Positions 24,016-30,010 of a stretch of 30,010 bases of DNA are shown here, piece by piece (position 1 is the stretch's first letter; each line of letters starts with the position of its first letter). The notes beneath the pieces were generated by a model. That model was not told where the DNA came from and made no database searches. It was given only the letters and a program-made list of their open reading frames with translations. The stretch is from Bacteroidales bacterium UBA5219 (GTDB lineage: Bacteria > Bacteroidota > Bacteroidia > Bacteroidales > ML635J-15): positions 1 to 30,010 of the forward strand of contig DHVB01000050.1 of NCBI GenBank assembly GCA_002412425.1, in the 5' to 3' direction. The position numbers and the translations under genes are program-made.

Positions 24016-26175
24016 ATGTATAATGAAATTAAACAAGTCGTTAAATTAGACGACGGTCGAGAAATCGAAATTTCCACCGGTAAACTAGCGAAGCAAGCAA
24101 GTGGTTCGGTAGTGGTGAAGATGGGTAAAACCATGCTCTTGGCAACTGTTGTTGTTGCTGATGATGCGAAAGAAGATGTTGATTTTATGCCTCTTTCTGT
24201 TGAGTACAAGGAAAAATATGCCGCTGTTGGTCGTTTTCCTGGAGGCTTCAACAAAAGAGAAGGGCGAGCTTCTGACTACGAAATTCTTGTATCAAGATTA
24301 GTTGACAGAGCTTTGCGTCCACTTTTCCCTGATGATTTTCATGCCGAAGTTTTTGTAAATGTAATGCTTATTTCGGCTGATAAAAACGACCTACCTGATG
24401 CATTAGCTGGCTTGGCTGCATCGGCTGCTATGTCGGTAACAGACATACCTTTTAATGGTCCTATTTCTGAAGTAAGAGTTGCAAGAATTGATGGCAATTT
24501 TGTAATCAACCCAACTGCGGAAGATAACAAACGAGCTGATATTGACTTGATTGTTGCTGCAACTATCGACAATATTATGATGGTTGAAGGCGAAATGAAC
24601 GAAGTTTCTGAAAAAGAAATGTTGGAAGCTATAAAATTTGCTCACGAAGCTATTAAAGTTCAGTGTCAAGCACAAATTGAGCTTCGCAAAGCTTGTGGAA
24701 TAGAAGGTTTTGCTGAATATTGTCATGAAAACAATGATGAAGATTTAAGAAAAAAAGTTTGGGACGAAACTTATGACAAAGCTTATGCTGCTGCGATGAC
24801 TCAAACTGCTGACAAACACGAGCGTTTAAGATTATTTTCTGAAGTAAAAGAAAATTTCTGTGCTCAATATGATGAAGAAAGTTTAGAAGAAATTCAAACA
24901 CTTATCGACCGCTATTACCATGATGTTGAGAAAGAAGCTGTTCGCCAAATGGTACTCAACGAAAAAGTAAGACTTGATGGTCGTAAAACTAACGAAATTC
25001 GTCCTATTTGGAGCGAAGTTGATTATTTACCTGCAGCTCATGGTTCTGCTATTTTTACTCGTGGCGAAACTCAATCTCTAACTACAGTAACTTTAGGAAA
25101 TAAAATGGACGAGCAACAAATTGATGGTGCAATGATAGCAGGATACGAAGCTTTAATATTACATTATAATTTCCCTCCATTTTCTACAGGCGACGCTAGA
25201 CCGTACAGAGGGGTTGGTCGTAGAGAAGTTGGTCATGGCAACCTTGCTCACAGAGCTTTGGCAAAAGTTGTTCCTGAAAAAGGCGAAAATTTTCCTTACA
25301 CAATACGAATAGTTTCTGATATTTTAGAATCAAATGGTTCTTCATCAATGGCTACAGTTTGTGCTGGTTGTCTTGCTCTTATGGATGCTGGTGTTCCAAT
25401 TTCTAAACCTGTAAGCGGAATTGCAATGGGATTAATTGCTGATCCAAAAACTGGCAAATTTGCTATTTTAAGTGATATTCTTGGTGATGAAGACCACCTT
25501 GGTGATATGGACTTTAAAGTTTGTGGAACTTCAGACGGAATTACTGCCACTCAAATGGATATTAAGGTCGACGGACTATCTTATGAAGTTTTAGAACAAG
25601 CTTTAGAACAAGCAAAACAAGGTAGATCACACATTTTAAACGAAATGTCTAAGACTTTGGCAAAACCTCGTCCTGAATATAAGGAACATGCTCCAAGAAT
25701 TGAAACTTTAGCAATACCTAAAAATATGATTGGTGCAGTTATAGGACCTGGCGGAAAAATTATTCAAGAAATTCAAGCTTTATCAAATACTGTAATTGGT
25801 ATTGAAGAAAAAGACGATAAAGGTTATGTTGAAATTTCTGCTAATAACCAAACTGAAATGAATATCGCATTGAGTAAAATAAAAGCAATAATTGCTGTTC
25901 CAGAATTAAACGAAGTTTATATTGGTAAAGTTAAAGGAATTACCACTTTTGGTGCTTTTATTGAAATTTTACCAAATCACCAGGGTTTATTACATATTTC
26001 CGAAATTGATTGGAAACGAATTAAATCTGTTGAAGAAGTTCTAAAAGAAGGACAAGAAATTGAGGTAAAATTAATTGATATTGACCAAAAAACTGGAAAA
26101 TTCAAATTAAGTCGTAAGGCTTTGTTGCCTCGTCCTCCAAAGGAAGAAAGACCTGAGCAAAAATCTGAAAAATAA
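24016..26175 (+). CDS. pnp: Polynucleotide phosphorylase
   Basis: This trimeric 3'-5' exoribonuclease degrades mRNA by phosphorolysis and can add tails in reverse. It has a first RNase PH domain (about 10-145), a helical linker and a second RNase PH domain. The latter carries ARPYRGVGRREVGHG for phosphate/RNA contact and LGDEDHLGDMDFKV with the catalytic Asp pair. A KH domain (IGAVIGPGGKIIQEIQ) and an S1 domain (GKVKGITTFGAFIEILPNHQGLLHISEI) precede a short Pro/Glu/Lys tail. I use the ATG at 24016 (719 residues); an in-frame TTG at 24007 would add three residues. It follows rpsO in the standard order. All domains are complete. Confidence 0.97.
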   Translation: MYNEIKQVVKLDDGREIEISTGKLAKQASGSVVVKMGKTMLLATVVVADDAKEDVDFMPLSVEYKEKYAAVGRFPGGFNKREGRASDYEILVSRLVDRALRPLFPDDFHAEVFVNVMLISADKNDLPDALAGLAASAAMSVTDIPFNGPISEVRVARIDGNFVINPTAEDNKRADIDLIVAATIDNIMMVEGEMNEVSEKEMLEAIKFAHEAIKVQCQAQIELRKACGIEGFAEYCHENNDEDLRKKVWDETYDKAYAAAMTQTADKHERLRLFSEVKENFCAQYDEESLEEIQTLIDRYYHDVEKEAVRQMVLNEKVRLDGRKTNEIRPIWSEVDYLPAAHGSAIFTRGETQSLTTVTLGNKMDEQQIDGAMIAGYEALILHYNFPPFSTGDARPYRGVGRREVGHGNLAHRALAKVVPEKGENFPYTIRIVSDILESNGSSSMATVCAGCLALMDAGVPISKPVSGIAMGLIADPKTGKFAILSDILGDEDHLGDMDFKVCGTSDGITATQMDIKVDGLSYEVLEQALEQAKQGRSHILNEMSKTLAKPRPEYKEHAPRIETLAIPKNMIGAVIGPGGKIIQEIQALSNTVIGIEEKDDKGYVEISANNQTEMNIALSKIKAIIAVPELNEVYIGKVKGITTFGAFIEILPNHQGLLHISEIDWKRIKSVEEVLKEGQEIEVKLIDIDQKTGKFKLSRKALLPRPPKEERPEQKSEK

Positions 26176-26225
26176 ATTTTATCCGTTAAAAGTCGAATTT
26201 TGAATAAATTATGCAGTATAGTGTA

Positions 26226-26247
26226 GAGACGGTGCATGCGCCGTTTC
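26226..26247. repeat. Palindromic hairpin downstream of pnp
   Basis: GAGACGGTGC-ATGCGCCGTTTC folds on itself almost end to end (two G-T pairs, no real loop beyond AT). It begins 50 bases after the pnp stop. No T-run follows, so it looks more like a dispersed palindrome or mRNA 3' end stabiliser than a classic terminator. Confidence 0.65.
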
Positions 26248-26286
26248 TTATCTATACAAATTTTAATTTATTCTACCACCCTAATT

Positions 26287-26373
26287 CAGTTAAAAGTTTA
26301 TCAAGTTTAAAGTTTGCTAAGAAATGCCAAACCCGCAGACTACTTTCGACTTTTAACTTTTAACTTTTAACTG
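26287..26373. repeat. Inverted heptad bracket downstream of pnp
   Basis: CAGTTAAAAGTTTA (26287-26300) faces C(TTTTAAC)3TG at 26350-26373. The latter is the exact reverse complement of the 24-base tract at 20668-20691. The 49-base interior is not similar to the interiors of the other brackets. A lone GTTAAAAG also lies at about 26184-26192. The rest of the 282-base spacer 26176-26457 holds only the palindrome and the promoter listed here. Confidence 0.8.
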
Positions 26374-26413
26374 TATATTTATTTTTTCACAAAATTTCCA
26401 ATTTTTTAGTTTT

Positions 26414-26445
26414 TTTGTCGTTATAAACATCTATACTTATTTTTG
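26414..26445 (+). promoter_or_regulatory. Promoter of the 1153-residue outer-membrane protein gene
   Basis: TTTG (26414-26417), 20 bases, then TATTTTTG (26438-26445) fits the Bacteroidota consensus. Only 12 bases separate the box from the GTG start at 26458, so the leader would be a few bases at most. Confidence 0.7.
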
Positions 26446-26457
26446 TAAAAAAAAATT

Positions 26458-29400
26458 GTGAAAAAGTATGCCCTCATAATATTATTTTTGTGCATAAATT
26501 TATTTATGTTTTCACAATCATTAATCAATTTACGAAATAAAGAAATTTCGTTAGACCAAGACACTATTAAGTTAGACAGCCTTAGTATAGTTTCACAAAG
26601 TTTAAATTTGACAGATTGCGATGGCAATAAAATTCCTTCAAATTCTTTTGATTTTGATTTTAAAAATTCTTCCATAATTTTCAAACAGAAACCTAACTGC
26701 GATAAAATTAATATTTCATACAAAACTTTTCCTGTTAACTATTTTGAGCCAAAAACAATTTTTAAAAAAGAAGATTTTCTGATTAGTGCAAAAGATGACG
26801 GCTTTAATAACTATGATTATGTTTTTAGTTTTGAAGATTTTAAATCAGCAAATCAAAAGTATAATTTGTCACGCAAAGGCAGTATTAGTCGTGGTGTTGG
26901 GTTTGGAAACAATCAAGATGTTATTGTAAATTCTGCCATGAACTTGCAATTAGACGGACAAATTAGCGATAATTTATTTATTCAAGCTGCAATTAGCGAT
27001 AATAACATTCCTATTCAACCTGATGGTAACACTCAGCAACTTCAAGAGTTTGATAAAATTTTTATAAAAATTTTCAATGATAAATTTTCACTTACTGCTG
27101 GTGATTTTGAGTTGAGCAGACCAAAAGGTTATTTTTTAAATTATAATAAAAAAGCACAAGGAGCAAAAATTAATTTCAATACCGATATAGAAACAAAATC
27201 TGGAAAAAAAATAAGTTTTAATAATCAAATTAGTGGTGCTGCAAGCAAAGGAAAATTTAATCGTCAAGAAATTATTGGAGTAGAAGGCAATCAAGGACCT
27301 TATAAACTTGTTGGTGCAAACAACGAACAATATATTGTTGTATTGGCTGGCACAGAGCGAATTTACATTGATGGCAAGCTTTTAAATCGTGGATTTGAAA
27401 ATGATTATACTATAGATTATAATCTTGGCGAAATTACTTTTACAACAAAACAGCCTATCAACAAAGACAAAAGAATTATTGCAGAGTTTGAATATTCAGA
27501 TAGAAATTATTCAAGATTTTTGATAACAGGTTCAACAGAAATCACTTACGAAAAATCAAAATTTTGGTTAAATTTTTACGACGAAAGCGATAATAAAAAC
27601 CAACCTTTCGACCAAAATATTACACAGCAAGATAGATTTATGCTTTCACAAATTGGCGATAATCTTGATATGGCTTTAATTCCAGGATTTGATTCTTTGG
27701 AATTTGTTCCTTCTGAAATTCGCTACAAACTCTGCGACACCATTGTTGAAGGATTTGTTTATGATTCCATTTTTGTATATAGCTCAGACCCTGAACTGGC
27801 TCACTATAGAGTAAGTTTTGCTTTTGTTGGCGAAAATAATGGTTTTTATAAAAAAGGCGTTTCGGCTGCTAACGGTAGAGTTTATGAATGGGTTGCTCCA
27901 GAAAATGGCAAGCCACAAGGAGACTACATGCCTTATCGTTTGATTGTTACACCAAAAAAATCTCAACTAATCAATGCTGGTGGAGAGCTTAATTTAGGCG
28001 AAAAAACGCAAATAAATTTTGAAGCAGCTTTCAGCAAAAACGATGTGAACACTTTTTCAAAATTAGACTCACATGATGATAATGGACTTGCTCTAAAAAC
28101 TGGACTAAAACAAGCTTTTTACAAAACTGAAAAAACTTGGTTTGGAGCTTTTGCTGATTATATGTTTTTACAAAAGCATTTTAGAGGAATAGAAAATTTT
28201 AGAAGCACAGAATTTACTCGCGATTGGAATTTGAATAATATGTATTCATATAATAATGAAAATAATATTTCAGGAGGAATTTTATATTCAGACAAAAAAT
28301 TAGGAACTGCTAATTTTACATCAATTTATTTAGATAGAGGCGTGATTTACAGAGGTTTACAAAACTTGCTCAATGCAAATTTAAAATTAAAATCTTGGTC
28401 AATAATTGGAAATGCTTCTTTGCTACAAAATAAAGATTCGCTTACAAACGCTGAGTTTTTAAGACATAATTTAAGAATTAAAAAAGATTTTAAATTTTTA
28501 AGTCTTGGTTTAGGTGAACTTGCTGAAAACAACACTCGCAACATACTCACAGACAATAGCTTAGCTTTGAATAGTTTTAAATTCAACTCTTACGAAGCAT
28601 TTTTAAATAGTTTAGATAGTGCAAAAATTCAGTTCAATCTCAATTATAAATATAGAGAAGATTTTTTGCCGAAAAATAATGAATTAAATTTGTCGAGCAA
28701 TTCTCACGATTTTAACCTTGGTACTTCTTTAGAGCAAAATCCAAATCATAAATTCAAATTAGAGTTGAATTACAGAATTTTAGACGTTAACGATACTTCG
28801 CTTTACAGAGGAAATCCTGAAAATAATACAACAGGAAGAGCAGAATATAATTTCAGATTGTGGAAAGGTGCAATATCTTCAGGAAATTTTTATGAAATTG
28901 GTTCGGGTTTAGAAAGAAAAACCGAATTTGCCTATGTGGAAGTAGCTCCAGGACAAGGAGTTTATACTTGGACAGATTATAACAACAACGGCATTCAAGA
29001 ACTTGATGAGTTTGAAATAGCAAACTTTATTGACCAAGCAAATTTTATTAGAATTATTAATCCAACGGCAGAATATATTAAAACCTACTCTAATCAGATC
29101 AGTCAAAATGTAAATTTTAATCCTTCGGTTTTGTTAAGGAACAAAAAAGGTTTTTTAAAGTTTTTGTCTAAATTTTCTAACCAAACTGCTTATATGATTT
29201 CACAAAAAAATACTTCTTCCGAATTTTTAGAATATGCTAATCCTTTTGCTCAAAATATTGATGATATAAACCTTGTTAATCAAACCTCATCGTTTAGAAA
29301 TTCTTTGTCTTTTAACAGAGGTAACCCAAAAATAGGTGCTGATTATATTATAAATTCAAACAATAATAAACTTTTGTTAGTTTCGGGCTTTGATACTAGA

Positions 29401-29919
29401 AAGGCATTTTCTCATACTTTACAAATGCGTTATAATATTAATTCAAAACTTGGATTTCAAAATAAAGTTTCTCAAACCGATAAGGCTTATAATTCAGAAT
29501 ATTTTTCTTCAAAAAACTATGAAATTAATATTTTAAACAATGAATTTCAGTTTAGTTTTCAGCCAAATTTAAGTAATAGAGTAAGTATTAAACATATTTT
29601 CAAACAAAAAGATAATATTGAAGGCGAAAAACTTTTATCAAACGATTTTGGTTTAGAATATAGACTAAGTTCTGTGAAAAAAGGAAGTTTAACAGCCAAT
29701 TTTAATTATATACACTACAAATACAATGCTTCCACCAACGGAGCTTTAGCCTATGAAATGTTAGAAGGATTTATGCCTGGTTCAAACTTAACTTGGGGCT
29801 TAGCTTTTCAAAGGCAATTAGCAAATGGATTACAAATAAATATTAACTACAACGCCAGAAAATCTCCCGACTCAAAAATTATTCATAACGCTAATGTGCA
29901 AGTGAGGGCTTTTTTCTAA
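26458..29919 (+). CDS. Large outer-membrane beta-barrel protein of unknown function
   Basis: This 1153-residue protein begins at GTG with a clear signal peptide (KKYALIILFLCINLFMFSQS), which fixes the start. The N-terminal third is beta-rich and contains LTAGDFELSRPKGYFLNYNKKAQG. It also has a module with GPYKLVGANNEQYIVVLAGT and DYTIDYNLGEITFT, wording reminiscent of parts of SprA, the type IX translocon channel. This protein is less than half the usual SprA length and is not SprA. The rest shows the alternating strands of a barrel, a DYNNNGIQELDEFE acidic loop (possible calcium site) near residue 840, and a terminal Phe (VRAFF), as in many outer-membrane proteins. Function is unknown. It is transcribed alone from the promoter just upstream. 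Confidence 0.8.
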   Translation: MKKYALIILFLCINLFMFSQSLINLRNKEISLDQDTIKLDSLSIVSQSLNLTDCDGNKIPSNSFDFDFKNSSIIFKQKPNCDKINISYKTFPVNYFEPKTIFKKEDFLISAKDDGFNNYDYVFSFEDFKSANQKYNLSRKGSISRGVGFGNNQDVIVNSAMNLQLDGQISDNLFIQAAISDNNIPIQPDGNTQQLQEFDKIFIKIFNDKFSLTAGDFELSRPKGYFLNYNKKAQGAKINFNTDIETKSGKKISFNNQISGAASKGKFNRQEIIGVEGNQGPYKLVGANNEQYIVVLAGTERIYIDGKLLNRGFENDYTIDYNLGEITFTTKQPINKDKRIIAEFEYSDRNYSRFLITGSTEITYEKSKFWLNFYDESDNKNQPFDQNITQQDRFMLSQIGDNLDMALIPGFDSLEFVPSEIRYKLCDTIVEGFVYDSIFVYSSDPELAHYRVSFAFVGENNGFYKKGVSAANGRVYEWVAPENGKPQGDYMPYRLIVTPKKSQLINAGGELNLGEKTQINFEAAFSKNDVNTFSKLDSHDDNGLALKTGLKQAFYKTEKTWFGAFADYMFLQKHFRGIENFRSTEFTRDWNLNNMYSYNNENNISGGILYSDKKLGTANFTSIYLDRGVIYRGLQNLLNANLKLKSWSIIGNASLLQNKDSLTNAEFLRHNLRIKKDFKFLSLGLGELAENNTRNILTDNSLALNSFKFNSYEAFLNSLDSAKIQFNLNYKYREDFLPKNNELNLSSNSHDFNLGTSLEQNPNHKFKLELNYRILDVNDTSLYRGNPENNTTGRAEYNFRLWKGAISSGNFYEIGSGLERKTEFAYVEVAPGQGVYTWTDYNNNGIQELDEFEIANFIDQANFIRIINPTAEYIKTYSNQISQNVNFNPSVLLRNKKGFLKFLSKFSNQTAYMISQKNTSSEFLEYANPFAQNIDDINLVNQTSSFRNSLSFNRGNPKIGADYIINSNNNKLLLVSGFDTRKAFSHTLQMRYNINSKLGFQNKVSQTDKAYNSEYFSSKNYEINILNNEFQFSFQPNLSNRVSIKHIFKQKDNIEGEKLLSNDFGLEYRLSSVKKGSLTANFNYIHYKYNASTNGALAYEMLEGFMPGSNLTWGLAFQRQLANGLQININYNARKSPDSKIIHNANVQVRAFF

Positions 29920-30010
29920 TTAAGAATTAAGAATTGTGTCTCGGCTTCGCTCAACACCCGATAATTAAGAATTATTTGCTCGCTTTGCTCGCTTGGGTTT
30001 GCTTCGCAGA
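29918..30010. repeat. Second heptad repeat family (AATTAAG)n at the window end
   Basis: AATTAAG is repeated twice plus AATT at 29918-29935, starting within the stop codon region of the preceding gene. AATTAAGAATT recurs at 29963-29973. Between and after them are CTCGGCTTCGCTC, GCTCGCTTTGCTCGCTT and GCTTCGCAGA words, similar in style to the 7.4-8.05 kb spacer. The element continues beyond the edge. Confidence 0.65.

Noticed and set aside
24339..25550. Minus-strand frames inside pnp and similar antisense frames inside other genes
   Set aside because: They lie fully inside strongly supported genes, have no recognisable motifs and arise from the codon use of the true strand.

Overview
The window is AT-rich and reads as a chromosome segment of a Bacteroidota member. 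Two secreted proteins end in type IX secretion sorting tails. A TonB-dependent receptor begins with a CarboxypepD_reg-like domain. There are SprB-type repeats, almost no Shine-Dalgarno sequences, and several promoters of the Bacteroidota form TTTG-N19/20-TAnnTTTG. A B12-dependent class II ribonucleotide reductase fits an anaerobic or facultative life style. I cannot name a genus.

Left part (1-13028, all genes on the minus strand). Read in the direction of transcription: a small outer-membrane-type protein and waaA (Kdo transferase) form a tight pair. Next comes nrdJ (class II RNR), then a 660-base gene-free stretch packed with hairpins and short repeats, then the compact cluster serS - TPR lipoprotein-like/secreted protein - ruvC. 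Directly after ruvC lies a restriction-modification cassette: two separate D12-class adenine methyltransferases, a PD-(D/E)xK endonuclease broken by a one-base frameshift near its end, and the start of an unrecognised gene cut by the window edge.

Middle part (13029-23499). A divergent promoter region leads rightward into two tandem, paralogous M14 zinc carboxypeptidases (945 and 1407 residues) with PKD, SprB-like and sorting domains. They are followed by a 58-residue BFD-type [2Fe-2S] protein. Converging on it from the right is a two-gene unit: a histidine-rich small membrane protein and a TonB-dependent receptor, probably for a metal or metal complex.

Right part (23600-30010). rpsO and pnp form the classic ribosomal protein S15 / polynucleotide phosphorylase pair with a strong hairpin between them. 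A repeat-bearing intergenic stretch follows, then a 1153-residue outer-membrane protein of unknown function, and the window ends in another repeat.

The least ordinary content is (a) the restriction cassette, with two candidate nuclease motifs in one polypeptide and a frameshift, and (b) a dispersed family of (GTTAAAA)n heptad tracts. These sit between genes, in two of three loci as clear inverted pairs, and accompany the hairpin-dense 7.4-8.05 kb region. I saw no CRISPR array, tRNA, rRNA, transposase or convincing new defence system beyond the restriction cassette.
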